NCBI GenBank assembly: GCA_002383285.1
Contig: DFXU01000079.1
Span: forward strand, 1-27,500
DNA: 27,500 nt
Reading direction: 5' to 3'
DNA from: Caryophanales bacterium UBA4100
GTDB taxonomy: Bacteria > Bacillota > Bacilli > Paenibacillales > UBA4045
Position numbers and translations under genes: made by a program. Shown one piece after another: positions 1 to 8,453 of this stretch (its first letter is position 1; each line of letters begins with the position of its first letter). The notes under the pieces were generated by a model. It was not told the origin of the DNA. It did no database searches and worked only from the letters and a program-made list of their open reading frames with translations.

Positions 1-222
1 GTCCACTTTCTTGACGGAGCTCCAGATATAACGTTATTTTCGATCATGCTGCAAGTTCCTAAGGATTAGCCACTCGAGATAACGTTAAATCATCCACAAG
101 CTTATACTTCGGCCAAATCCATGTTCTTAATCAGGACGTATCAACGTATCAGCATTCATCTAAGATAATACTAGTAAATTCAGATACCCCAAGGAAGACA
201 GTCCCAGTAAATAGATGATCTT

Positions 223-259
223 AGCAAAAAGCGCAGACCATAGGTCTACGCTTTTTGCT
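223..259 (-). terminator. Rho-independent terminator after SLH protein gene
   Basis: A 17-bp near-perfect inverted repeat (223-239 against 243-259, three-base loop, one mismatch) lies 18 bases beyond the stop codon of the SLH gene. Read on the minus strand, the stem ends in a CGCTTTTTGCT arm, so the T-run is inside the stem and the hairpin may work in both directions. It closes the minus-strand surface-protein operon. Confidence 0.8.
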
Positions 260-277
260 GCCTGCTTTATTTGCCGA

Positions 278-2017
278 CTAATTAATAAAATCTGTATACT
301 GCAAGAAACGGTTTAGCATGACAGCCGCTTGTGCACGAGTAGCATTCGCTGAAGGGTTAAACGTATTAGCCGTCATACCCGTCATGATCTCAGCTTCAAC
401 CGATTGAGCTACCGCCAATTGCGCCCAACTGCTGATAGATGCTTTGTCTTGGAATTTTGCTAATACTTCATCATGCTTTCCAGTAACATCAATTGCTTTG
501 CCTGCCGCAATAGTAGCTCTAGAGATCATAATAGCCATTTGCTCACGAGTAATCGTAGCATTGGGCTTAAAGGTGTTATCGGTATAGCCATCAACTAGCT
601 TCGCATTAACAGCCGCACCGATTGCACCTGCATACCACTCACTGGATTTTACATCACTGAAGGCTGCTGCATCTGCGTCCAATGCCAATCCTAATGATCG
701 AACCAGCAATGCCGCAAATTCAGCTCTAGTAATGTCGCCCTCAGGGGCAAAGCTTGTATCCGTTACTCCGCTAATGACTAGCTTGGATGCAAGTAGCTCG
801 ATATCCGCTTTAGCCCAGTGATTCGTTACATCCTTAAACGTCTTAGCTGAGGACAGTACAGTGTATATACTGTTCCCGTTTCGCTTGAAAGTAACCCTCG
901 TGGAGCCATCCTCTTGTTGATTGAATATTGCCGGCACGAAGGAAAACTGACCAGTAATCGGATCATAAAGAACTACGGTTGCACGTGATTTATCAATAGG
1001 TATCGCCATAACAACAGTGCGATCGACATAAGTTGTACCGAAATTGTTCAACTCGACCGACTTACCATTACCTGTTGCTGTAACTGAGAATTCAATGGCT
1101 CCGCCCAATTGTGAGGTTGTTATTCCTTCTGCACCCTTCTTGATCTTATCATTCAGATCCGTCGCTACAGTAGTTATATTCACTTCAATACTAATATTCT
1201 TACTATCAGTGCCTAAGCTTCTAGCAATAGCAGTAAAATCTAGCACACTAATCGGCAATGAATAAACACCATCATTGGATTGAAAATCAACCTTCGCATT
1301 CGGCGTATTCACCGCAGCATCAAAGAGTGTTGATGCTGGTAGATTGAATACGACCCCAACACCAGCTTCATTGTTCACTTTAATGGTTACTGAAGGAGCT
1401 TCGCCACCTGGCTTTGGCTCTAGGCCTGCCAACTGCTTGAATGCTTCCGCTAGCTTGCCAGCATCTTGAGTTACTGATGTAGTCACACGTCCATCTTTGC
1501 CGGTGACCGTCTTCACAGCATTAGCACTAGGATCTACCTCAACAGAATTAGTAGAATTCGTTGCTGGCGGTGGTGTTTCAATAGTTCCAACAACTGTTCC
1601 AGTTCCAGACCCAGTTCCAGACCCAGACCCAGACCCAGTTCCAGTCCCAGAGCTTGCTGTTACGACAAATTCCGCTGTTCCCACTTGATCTGCTTGTCCA
1701 GCAATAACCTTATAGGTTCCAACGGGTTCATTGGAGCCCAGTGTAAAGGAGCTAGCGAATTGCCCACTAGTTACTGCTGCGATATCATAATACACAACGC
1801 TATTATTAGGGCGCAGCACCTTCACAATCACTTCACTTAAGGTAGATGTGCCAGACACCGTAACCAGACCGCCTTGTGTAATTGACGATATGGCATCCAC
1901 AGAAACTGCAGCACTAGCACCTGCTAGTGCAGATATCTGGAATAGCGGCAATAGAAGCGCTGCAATTAGAATTAAACTAAACTTACGTAATTTCACTAGT
2001 ATAAGCCTCGCTCTCAT
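278..2017 (-). CDS. Exported surface protein with three C-terminal SLH domains
   Basis: This 579-aa protein is predicted to be secreted and held on the cell wall by its SLH domains, which in Firmicutes bind pyruvylated secondary cell-wall polymer. A signal peptide covers about residues 1-36, with a hydrophobic core LILIAALLLPLFQ and AxA-type cleavage near GASAA. A short beta-sandwich-like region follows, then a Gly/Ser/Thr linker at about 122-144 encoded by a short-period DNA repeat (about 1595-1655). Next is an unrecognised domain of about 230 residues, then three SLH repeats at about 393-451, 452-520 and 521-579, each with an FxDV-like start and a TRAE/TREQ/TRAQ motif. The ATG at 2017 has no good ribosome site. 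A GTG at 1996 has GCGAGG ten bases upstream and gives a cleaner signal peptide, so it may be the true start. The gene lies 17-38 bases after the 802-aa gene and is probably co-transcribed with it. Confidence 0.9.
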   Translation of the reverse strand: MRARLILVKLRKFSLILIAALLLPLFQISALAGASAAVSVDAISSITQGGLVTVSGTSTLSEVIVKVLRPNNSVVYYDIAAVTSGQFASSFTLGSNEPVGTYKVIAGQADQVGTAEFVVTASSGTGTGSGSGSGTGSGTGTVVGTIETPPPATNSTNSVEVDPSANAVKTVTGKDGRVTTSVTQDAGKLAEAFKQLAGLEPKPGGEAPSVTIKVNNEAGVGVVFNLPASTLFDAAVNTPNAKVDFQSNDGVYSLPISVLDFTAIARSLGTDSKNISIEVNITTVATDLNDKIKKGAEGITTSQLGGAIEFSVTATGNGKSVELNNFGTTYVDRTVVMAIPIDKSRATVVLYDPITGQFSFVPAIFNQQEDGSTRVTFKRNGNSIYTVLSSAKTFKDVTNHWAKADIELLASKLVISGVTDTSFAPEGDITRAEFAALLVRSLGLALDADAAAFSDVKSSEWYAGAIGAAVNAKLVDGYTDNTFKPNATITREQMAIMISRATIAAGKAIDVTGKHDEVLAKFQDKASISSWAQLAVAQSVEAEIMTGMTANTFNPSANATRAQAAVMLNRFLQYTDFIN

Positions 2018-2034
2018 TAGATTAGGAATGTCTC

Positions 2035-4443
2035 TTATTCAAAATCACGATCATTATTATTGCGATCATTTCCAAGCATAATCAATTGATCTAATTCACT
2101 TTGAGTCTTTACAGTCGCCAGATTGAAGCCAACACTTGCTGGATCATTGTTATACTTACTAACAACAAATGCTCTAACTGTATAATCGGGATTCGTTGTA
2201 GCGTCTTTCACATTGAAATTCGCTGTATACGTTCCAGTGTCAACCCTTAAACTAGAGGCTACAATACTAACGGGTGTACTTCCGTTCATTAACTGGAAGA
2301 TAACGGTTTGCGTCCCCTTCGGAGAATAATAATCATAATCTGCTCTATTGAAGAGATTTATCGAAGCAGTAATTCCGTTTTCTTCTGTCATAACCGGTGC
2401 AGTCATGTAGAATATTTCTGACGATTTATATGCTGTTCCTTCAAATTCTTTACTGCTATAACCTTCCGCATTCACTGTAATGATGTAATAATGACCTTCT
2501 TGAAAAAGACCGCTATTAAAAGTAAGCTTGCCTGCAATGAACGTATATTCTGTGTCAGCAATTTGTACCTTAGTACCGATATTGTCATCTTCTATATAGA
2601 TGTCACTTACACCGCTACTCCATGTTGCATAGTCCGAGAATACAAATTCGCTTGCAGCATTACTGAACATATATCCAGTAATATCAGGGGTATTGTAATT
2701 AACAGCTTGATTAACCGCGCTATTCCGTTGATAGTCATATTTGTCACTTACTACATTCTCAGTTATTCTAACTTGAACTGAACCTACCGTTATTGCATCT
2801 TCGAAGAATATGATAATACTATTACCTTGGATAGAGACGATATCACCCTCTTCTAGTGCTGAGAAGGGTGAGCCTTCCACTGAAATCGTGATCGCCTCTT
2901 TTAAATGAGATACCCCATCAATAATAGTTCGATCCACTAAAGAATAATTATACACTCCGAAGTTTAGGCTTAACTTACGACCATTATGTGAAAAATTGCT
3001 GTCATTATACATAGTAAATGTTGTTGATCCTATAAGAGAATTATCTAACCATGCTGAAGTAAAGCTGTTATTACTAATTTTATTCCCCGCTATGTCGCCA
3101 ATAAGTCTCGCTGCTGTGGTTTGTATAGATACATAACGGTAATTCCCTGTATACTCCATAAAGTCAATACTCACTATATTGCCTATGGTTGTCACAATTG
3201 CTGTTTGTGGAAGACCGTAATTCCACCCGGTGGTTGAATGATACCATTGGATATTAGCTCTAAAAATAGCTTCATCCGCTTCATCAATTTCCACGCCTTC
3301 ATCAAACACAAAATTTACAGTGTTAAAGGAATTGGTATAGTACGACTCTATATATTTAGGAGCTGTTATATCGACTACATCAGGATTAGGAACAGGATCT
3401 AACTCGTTCGCTTGAAAAACCGCTGTAATTCTATATTCATTAAGAATATTTCCAAAAGTATCTCTAACAGAGTTACGATCTACAAAAATTTGATTGTTCG
3501 TTCCTGACAAAGAGTTAGCAAAATGTATAATTAGCTCTTTACCATTAATGGAAACTGAGTCATTCGCGCCTATAGCTATCCAATCATCATCTTTCACTAA
3601 CCATATCAAAGTTTTTAGTGTGCCTGAGGTATTGTCATAAATATCTTCATTATAGGTAACCGTCACATCATGATTGTCCTCACTAATTTCTACGTTCTGG
3701 ATTATTGGAGGAGTAACTTCGAGAATCATCTCGTCATTGAGGTTACCTGCTGCATCCATGATCGTGCCACTGGCAATTTTTATCCGAGTATTAGAACCTA
3801 GAATAATTTGCATATCATTGTAATATTCAATATTGATAACTGCATTGTAGTACTCCACTTCACTTTGTTCCGATAAGGCTACGAAGTTCACTCCGTCAGT
3901 TGCTACACTTATGTTATCTCTCAAGTTAGTTTCGTAATTAAGAGAAAAGTTCTCATCAAAGTATAAATCTACATATCCCCCATTATTACCGGTCCTAGAA
4001 CCCGCATAACTAGGTGCAGCAACATCCATAGCAATGGTTAGTTCGCTATAGAGCTCATGATTCAAATTCATTAATGCGTCACCTGCAATATGCAGGGAAT
4101 TCGTATTGCCAGATAACGCCTCGGCAAAGGTCACGACCAATGTAGCTGTAGTATCTGTGCTAGAGAAAGCAATCGTATCATTGGTAGCAAGAGCCGAATA
4201 TGCTTCTTCACCCGTTCTTTGTAAAGTTATGGAGGCCTTCAGCACATCTAAAGTACTTACTGGCGCCGCATAAACACTCATGGAAACCGTAACTTGGTCT
4301 GCTCCGTCACTAGTAACAGATGTTACTGGACCAAGGGTGGGAGCAATACTTGCTGATACAGGCGATGAGAACGAAAATAATGAAAACACTATAACTCCCA
4401 ATAAGAAACTAATAAAACCCTTTTTTAAATTTGTTGTGTACAT
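2035..4443 (-). CDS. Large exported protein with repeated Ig-like (SwmB-like) modules and a probable HID/DUF1533 domain
   Basis: The product is 802 aa with a clear signal peptide (about 1-32: KK, then GFISFLLGVIVFSLFSF, cleavage near VSAS). At least four modules share a pattern in which a strand such as VVTFAEALSG or LIIHFANSLSG is followed by a strand and a D..GN or similar turn; this resembles SwmB/Big-type bacterial Ig-like repeats. Around residues 598-668 a segment with SDYATWSSGVSDIYI and later GHYYIITVNAEGYSS resembles the DUF1533/hemoblobin-interacting domain; that name is inference from the pattern. The C-terminus ends in an Asn/Asp-rich tail with no SLH, LPXTG or membrane anchor. It may therefore be released or associate with the SLH protein encoded immediately downstream. 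No enzymatic motif was seen. The start has GGAGTG about 12 bases upstream. Confidence 0.85.
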   Translation of the reverse strand: MYTTNLKKGFISFLLGVIVFSLFSFSSPVSASIAPTLGPVTSVTSDGADQVTVSMSVYAAPVSTLDVLKASITLQRTGEEAYSALATNDTIAFSSTDTTATLVVTFAEALSGNTNSLHIAGDALMNLNHELYSELTIAMDVAAPSYAGSRTGNNGGYVDLYFDENFSLNYETNLRDNISVATDGVNFVALSEQSEVEYYNAVINIEYYNDMQIILGSNTRIKIASGTIMDAAGNLNDEMILEVTPPIIQNVEISEDNHDVTVTYNEDIYDNTSGTLKTLIWLVKDDDWIAIGANDSVSINGKELIIHFANSLSGTNNQIFVDRNSVRDTFGNILNEYRITAVFQANELDPVPNPDVVDITAPKYIESYYTNSFNTVNFVFDEGVEIDEADEAIFRANIQWYHSTTGWNYGLPQTAIVTTIGNIVSIDFMEYTGNYRYVSIQTTAARLIGDIAGNKISNNSFTSAWLDNSLIGSTTFTMYNDSNFSHNGRKLSLNFGVYNYSLVDRTIIDGVSHLKEAITISVEGSPFSALEEGDIVSIQGNSIIIFFEDAITVGSVQVRITENVVSDKYDYQRNSAVNQAVNYNTPDITGYMFSNAASEFVFSDYATWSSGVSDIYIEDDNIGTKVQIADTEYTFIAGKLTFNSGLFQEGHYYIITVNAEGYSSKEFEGTAYKSSEIFYMTAPVMTEENGITASINLFNRADYDYYSPKGTQTVIFQLMNGSTPVSIVASSLRVDTGTYTANFNVKDATTNPDYTVRAFVVSKYNNDPASVGFNLATVKTQSELDQLIMLGNDRNNNDRDFE

Positions 4444-4461
4444 AGTTCTTCTTTCACTCCT

Positions 4462-4467
4462 AGTATA
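4462..4467 (-). promoter_or_regulatory. Candidate -10 box of the surface-protein operon
   Basis: On the minus strand TATACT lies 18 bases before the ATG at 4443. The hexamer 17 bases further upstream (AGTGCT) is a poor -35, which would fit an activator-dependent promoter. Assigned by eye only. Confidence 0.4.
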
Positions 4468-4496
4468 ATTTTTGATAAATCTAAAGCACTACCCTT

Positions 4497-4524
4497 TGTG
4501 ATCTTGCCCCTGTGATCTGCCCCC
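4497..4524 (-). promoter_or_regulatory. 14-bp tandem direct repeat upstream of the surface-operon promoter
   Basis: TGTGATCTTGCCCC (4497-4510) is directly followed by TGTGATCTGCCCCC (4511-4524), on the plus strand. The pair sits just upstream of where a -35 would lie for the minus-strand operon. SARP-type regulators are known to bind direct repeats near -35 regions, and a SARP/BTAD-type response regulator is encoded next door. Its role as an operator is inference. Confidence 0.45.
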
Positions 4525-4607
4525 TATATCAATAGTAATTAAATAATTCTTTCTACATAAGAATCAGTATACTTCACCTCAATGACAGCAAAATGACAAA
4601 CTTCGAC

Positions 4608-4635
4608 AAAAAAAAGAGCCCGCAATTCCGGCTCT
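4608..4635 (-). terminator. Rho-independent terminator after response regulator gene
   Basis: On the minus strand AGAGCC and GGCTCT flank a nine-base loop and are followed by a run of eight T. It sits 35 bases after the stop codon of the response regulator gene and separates it from the surface-protein operon. Confidence 0.85.
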
Positions 4636-4670
4636 AATTGGGGTCTTCTCATCATCATGTTCGTATATGA

Positions 4671-5801
4671 TTAGTCTAGCTCAGATAACAGCTTGTTATA
4701 TAGGCTGCTGACCTCAGGAGAGGGGATAATTCCAAGCTCCTTAAGCAGTGTCTCCTTAAAATGCAGGTAATGTCGAGTTAACGCATCTTTATTCTTCTGC
4801 ATAGCCGTAGCGTGCATAAGCAGCATAATCGTTTCTTCCCCCAGCTCGTTCAGGGTGATCAGCTTCATTAATAATCGGATAGCCGTATGTGTATCTCCCT
4901 TGTTCAATAAGAACGTACATATCCGTAAAGTAAAGGACGTATACATCAATGATAGACGTTCGACTTCACTCCATGCCCACGGAAAGGCTCGTTCTCCGAA
5001 CAAATCCCCTGTATAGAGCTGCTCCAGCTCTAAGGCTTGTTCGATATTGCTATCTTCGATTACAGCCATCTGCTTACAGCCTTCTTCGAAGGTAAATATA
5101 TCCACTCGCACCTGACTGAGATTTAATGCATAATGGCTGCCATCGGAATGCAAGCTTTCCTTCAGTCCATTGTTATCCAATAGCTTGCGCAGCTGATAAA
5201 CTGTGGTGTTCAGATACGTTTCACCATTCTTCTGCGGCATATCACCAAATATATCTTCAACAAGCCTCGCTCTAGATATGAGTCTGCCTTTATTCATTAA
5301 TAGATAGCCAAAGAGCTCCGCACTCTTACTAGTCTTCCACTTGACTATCACATTCTGAATAGTTCGGATTTCCATCCCACCCAAACAATTAATGATGACC
5401 TTATGAGAGGAAGACTCTTGCTTAGCCGCCACTTTACCCGATGCTATCTCGGATAATGCCCGCTGCACTGTTTGGTGGAGTCTTTGTTGGCTTACGGGCT
5501 TTACAATGTAATCGAACGCATAGACATCGAATGCAGAAAGCGCATATTCCTTGTAAGAGGTAACGAAGACAAGCTTCACTTGTGTGCCGCTCTCTCTTAA
5601 CCGCTTGGCAAACGCTAGACCAGTCTCCCTAGGCATACTAATATCTACGAATACCAAATCAGCGTCATTGCTCGTCAAGTATGAATATGCGGTGGCCGTC
5701 TCATGGAAGCTTGCCACAACCTCGACATCATCCATCATGGCGAGCATTCGATTCATAATTAGATGCATAGCCTTCGCGTCATCAATAATAACGACCTTCA
5801 C
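4671..5801 (-). CDS. Response regulator: receiver, winged-helix and BTAD (SARP-type) domains
   Basis: This 376-aa protein has an N-terminal receiver domain (about 1-120) with acidic pair D7/D8, phospho-acceptor D53 in LVFVDISMP, T81 and K101 in IVKPVS. A winged-helix DNA-binding region follows (about 145-225, with SKSAELFGYLL and NTTVYQLRKLLDNNG). The C-terminal region of about 235-376 has the helical bacterial transcriptional-activation-domain (BTAD) pattern, including LYTGDLF and ELGEETIMLLMHA. This architecture is common in Paenibacillus-type Firmicutes. The start is GTG, preceded by AAGGGGGAT at good spacing. No histidine kinase gene adjoins it, so it is an orphan here. Its likely target is the neighbouring surface-protein operon, judged from position and from direct repeats at 4497-4524. 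Confidence 0.92.
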   Translation of the reverse strand: MKVVIIDDAKAMHLIMNRMLAMMDDVEVVASFHETATAYSYLTSNDADLVFVDISMPRETGLAFAKRLRESGTQVKLVFVTSYKEYALSAFDVYAFDYIVKPVSQQRLHQTVQRALSEIASGKVAAKQESSSHKVIINCLGGMEIRTIQNVIVKWKTSKSAELFGYLLMNKGRLISRARLVEDIFGDMPQKNGETYLNTTVYQLRKLLDNNGLKESLHSDGSHYALNLSQVRVDIFTFEEGCKQMAVIEDSNIEQALELEQLYTGDLFGERAFPWAWSEVERLSLMYTSFTLRICTFLLNKGDTHTAIRLLMKLITLNELGEETIMLLMHATAMQKNKDALTRHYLHFKETLLKELGIIPSPEVSSLYNKLLSELD

Positions 5802-6022
5802 ACGATTATCCCCCTTCTATCCTGTTGTTATATTGAGCTGCGCTGTAGGGAGAGCGATTATCCGAAACACCTGACGAACCCGAGATTCTAGTTCACATAT
5901 ATATTCGAGAAAATCCTGTAAAAACCTGCTACTAGTCATCTTGAATCAGCATTACTTTCACTAACATTTTCAACAATATTGCATACACTAGAGGTAGGTT
6001 AGAACTAAGGAGGATTCACCCT

Positions 6023-6511
6023 ATGAGATATACGGTGCAATATATCCCTATCAACAAAATTAAACACGTGAACCACGTCAGAATAACTCATCGTATTAAG
6101 GAGCTCCGCAAGGTTGCTCAGGATTGTATGCAATTGTTGATTGTCCGTAAGAACGGCAAAAAAGGAGGTTATATGATCGTCAATGGAAATAGTAGCTTTG
6201 AATCCATCAAGAATCACACGAGAAAAAAGCTAATACCTTGTCTCGTGGACGAGAGTAGGGCTTCTTCTAATATCGCTTCAATCGTACACCGATTTAGAAA
6301 GCGGAAGCTCCCCTTCGATATCCCACAGGTGAAATCGGATAAGCTAAGCATAGCCAGCTGGCAAATTATTAACTCCTTCCTTAGGAAAGAGCCCCGATTC
6401 AGACGCCTATCTCTCAACCAACAGATGAAGGTCCTTTGGATCGCTATTCATTATAAAAGAACAACCCTATTATCCATGAGGGCGAGAGTTGATGATCTAC
6501 TGAGAAAATAG
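6023..6511 (+). CDS. Small basic protein with a ParB/sulfiredoxin-like N-terminal fold
   Basis: The 162-aa product is strongly basic (many Lys and Arg). An AAGGAGG site sits about eight bases before the ATG. The N-terminal half matches the ParB N-terminal nuclease-like pattern: a YIPINKIK opening, then VRITHRIKELRKVAQ, then YMIVNGNSSFESIKNH followed by KLIPCLVDE. This corresponds to the family's 'I.DG..R..A....G...IP..V' block, with NGNSS in place of DGHHR. The second half (about 95-162) is helical and basic with no motif I recognise. There is no ParA partner, so chromosome partitioning is unlikely. A role in nucleic-acid binding or regulation is inference. The gene stands alone, convergent with the MDR gene. 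Confidence 0.75.
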   Translation: MRYTVQYIPINKIKHVNHVRITHRIKELRKVAQDCMQLLIVRKNGKKGGYMIVNGNSSFESIKNHTRKKLIPCLVDESRASSNIASIVHRFRKRKLPFDIPQVKSDKLSIASWQIINSFLRKEPRFRRLSLNQQMKVLWIAIHYKRTTLLSMRARVDDLLRK

Positions 6512-6574
6512 CACTTGAATCATCCATTCAATGTAGAATGGCGCAGATGTATATTGGGCGGACTAATCCTATTC

Positions 6575-7609
6575 CTAGATGAAAGTTATAACAACATTTC
6601 CCTTCTTATGTCCTTTATCCACATAACGATGAGCTTCAGAAATTTGCTCCAATGGATAGCTCCTATCTATAACGGCTTTGATCTTCCCTGCCTCGAATAG
6701 CTCTCTTAGGAACACAAGATTTTCTTTGCTCTGCATTAGACCCGCAGTTGCGAATATTGCTTTCTTGCCGCTGCTCTTTAAAGTCCATAACATCTGAACA
6801 ATAATTGCCAGCGAAGGAGTAGTCAATAGATATACGCCCTTCGAAGTAAGTGACCCTTTACACTGTGAGTATGAACCTTTACCAATTGCGTCGAATATAA
6901 CATCATAGGTCTGACCACTCTTTGTAAAATCTTCTTCTGTATAGTCAATTACATGATCGGCACCAAGAGATTTCACCAATTCCAAATTCACCGAGCTGCA
7001 AACACCAGTAACCTCTGCCCCATAGTACTTGGCAAACTGTACCGCATAAGCACCAACCGCCCCAGAAGCCCCATTGATCAGCACTTTCTGACCGCTCTGA
7101 ATCTTTGCTTTATCTCTTAGGAAGGTCAATGCGGTTGTAGCCCCATCGCAGATACCAGCGGCATCCTCATAAGTCATATTAGCCGACTTAATGGCCAGCA
7201 CTCCGGTTTCAGGTAGGCATTTGTACTCAGCATAAGCACCAAAGTTATTTGCGCTCAATCCAAAAACCTGGTCCCCTACTTTGAATAGCCTCACATCCTT
7301 GCCTACTGCATCAATTTCTCCAGCTAACTCAGTCCCCAGTATAGAAAACCTTGGTCTTCTGAGGCCATATATAAGCTTCACAATGAATGGGTCACCCTTT
7401 CGAAACGCACAATCCGATGGTCCTACGATTGCCGCAATTGTTCTAATCCTTACTTCATTGTCCTTAGGAACAGGCTTTGCTACCTCTCTCAGCTGAAGAA
7501 CATCCGGCGAACCATATTTGGTGCATATAACCGCCTTCATATTCGTGATTTTTGCGCTCGAACCTATTTCATCTTTCATTGGTAATGTTTCGGTGATGCG
7601 AATTGTCAT
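6575..7609 (-). CDS. MDR-superfamily NAD(P)-dependent oxidoreductase (quinone oxidoreductase/alcohol dehydrogenase-like)
   Basis: The 344-aa product has the GroES-like N-terminal domain (ILGTELAGEIDAVGKDV and KVGDQVFGL) and a Rossmann domain with the nucleotide motif GASGAVG in VLINGASGAVGAYAVQFAK. The segment KSLGADHVIDYTEEDF is typical of the family. The cluster of structural-zinc cysteines of classical alcohol dehydrogenases is absent, so it belongs with zinc-independent, quinone-oxidoreductase-like members. Substrate is unknown. The ATG at 7609 has GAGGAG about ten bases upstream, overlapping the stop of the XRE gene. A later ATG (7540, MKAVICTKYG) matches the usual family N-terminus but lacks a ribosome site. 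It is the last gene of a three-gene unit with the XRE regulator and the membrane protein. Confidence 0.9.
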   Translation of the reverse strand: MTIRITETLPMKDEIGSSAKITNMKAVICTKYGSPDVLQLREVAKPVPKDNEVRIRTIAAIVGPSDCAFRKGDPFIVKLIYGLRRPRFSILGTELAGEIDAVGKDVRLFKVGDQVFGLSANNFGAYAEYKCLPETGVLAIKSANMTYEDAAGICDGATTALTFLRDKAKIQSGQKVLINGASGAVGAYAVQFAKYYGAEVTGVCSSVNLELVKSLGADHVIDYTEEDFTKSGQTYDVIFDAIGKGSYSQCKGSLTSKGVYLLTTPSLAIIVQMLWTLKSSGKKAIFATAGLMQSKENLVFLRELFEAGKIKAVIDRSYPLEQISEAHRYVDKGHKKGNVVITFI

Positions 7610-7621
7610 TATGGTTTCTCC

Positions 7622-7849
7622 TCATTGGTTAAGCTTGTTGATATCGAATGAAAATACTTCCTCTAGCGGTAAGCCGAATACGAGAGCAATGCGAAAAGCT
7701 AATTCCAGTGTAGGAGAATATTTCTCATTCTCGATGGCTACAATGGTCTGTCGTGTGACCCCCACCTGATCAGCTAGCTGCTGTTGTGTCATCTCACTAT
7801 GGTTAAACCGTAATTTTCGAATTTGATTGCTAACCAGGCATTTGGCCAT
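7622..7849 (-). CDS. XRE-family (Cro/CI-type) transcriptional regulator
   Basis: This 75-aa protein is almost entirely one HTH_3 domain: IRKLRFNHSEMTQQQLADQVG, then VTRQTIVAIENEKYSPTLELA and FRIALVFGLPLEEVF, as in many small Firmicute regulators. It starts one base after the stop codon of the membrane protein gene (TAAGATG) and ends 12 bases before the oxidoreductase start, so all three are surely co-transcribed. Such minimal XRE plus membrane-protein pairs often autoregulate; the AT-rich promoter before 8297 would be the natural operator. This is inference. Confidence 0.92.
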   Translation of the reverse strand: MAKCLVSNQIRKLRFNHSEMTQQQLADQVGVTRQTIVAIENEKYSPTLELAFRIALVFGLPLEEVFSFDINKLNQ

Positions 7850-7850
7850 C

Positions 7851-8297
7851 TTAGACTCCCCTCCGATAAAGATACAGCTGCGTAATAATTCCTACCACCT
7901 CTGACACAAATCCCGAGAAAAAGAGAATAATGAACATCACATTGGGTGACATATCCATGACTAACGATCCCATCGAAGCAACAAAGCCGAGTACAAACAC
8001 ATAATGAGAAATACGTGTTGCTCTTAATTCAATTAACTTATCTAGCTCATCTGCGAAAGAGGGCTCCTTCTCATTCGTTGCGATCGTATGGATGATGCTA
8101 AATACAATATGAATGATGATTTTCGCTACTATCGCCACTGGTATTAAAATTAGGATAGCGGCTCCCCAGAATTTGAAGGTGTCTGTGGAATCGAAGATTT
8201 CACTCTGATACCTCTGGAACACATACATAGAATAGAGCGCAAATATGAGTGTCGTGCTACATAAGGATACGATATTCTTCTTTTCTTGAAATGACAT
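7851..8297 (-). CDS. Four-helix integral membrane protein of unknown function
   Basis: The 148-aa product has four hydrophobic segments at about 9-27, 43-69, 96-114 and 119-143, with a charged loop (ATNEKEPSFADELDKLIELRATR) in the middle. I do not recognise a named family beyond the common XRE-regulator-linked membrane proteins of Firmicutes. The ATG is preceded by AGGAGG at nine bases. It leads the operon with the XRE regulator and the MDR oxidoreductase. A role in sensing or in modulating the regulator is possible, but nothing in the sequence shows it. Confidence 0.8.
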   Translation of the reverse strand: MSFQEKKNIVSLCSTTLIFALYSMYVFQRYQSEIFDSTDTFKFWGAAILILIPVAIVAKIIIHIVFSIIHTIATNEKEPSFADELDKLIELRATRISHYVFVLGFVASMGSLVMDMSPNVMFIILFFSGFVSEVVGIITQLYLYRRGV

Positions 8298-8349
8298 ATG
8301 GCCTCCTCCTGTCTGTTCATCTTTACTTCGAGTATGAATTTATATACAC

Positions 8350-8378
8350 AATGTAATATATAATATACCTTATGTCAA
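8350..8378 (-). promoter_or_regulatory. Candidate promoter of the membrane protein-XRE-MDR operon
   Basis: On the minus strand TTGACA (8373-8378) is followed after 17 bases by TACATT (8350-8355). The surroundings are almost pure A/T with several short TATA-type palindromes, a plausible place for XRE operator sites. It lies about 50 bases before the start codon at 8297. Confidence 0.5.
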
Positions 8379-8453
8379 ATATATTATACACGTATGGTAT
8401 TTAGAGCTTACTTTAATTGGCTTTAATTTTATATGCTTCAATTAACGCTATGC

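Noticed and set aside
24..87. Two AGAT(AT)AACGTTA motifs about 50 bases apart
   Set aside because: Short AT-rich palindromic cores are common; possibly part of another interspersed repeat but two 11-13-mers are not enough.
1497..1688. Plus-strand frame with a Pro/Asp-Val repeat
   Set aside because: It is the antisense of the Gly/Ser/Thr linker of the SLH protein.
6524..6541. CCATTC/GAATGG hairpin between the ParB-like and MDR genes
   Set aside because: Six pairs without a T-run is too weak to call a terminator.
7540..7609. Shorter start for the MDR oxidoreductase at 7540
   Set aside because: It matches the common family N-terminus but has no ribosome site, whereas 7609 has GAGGAG; kept only as an alternative.
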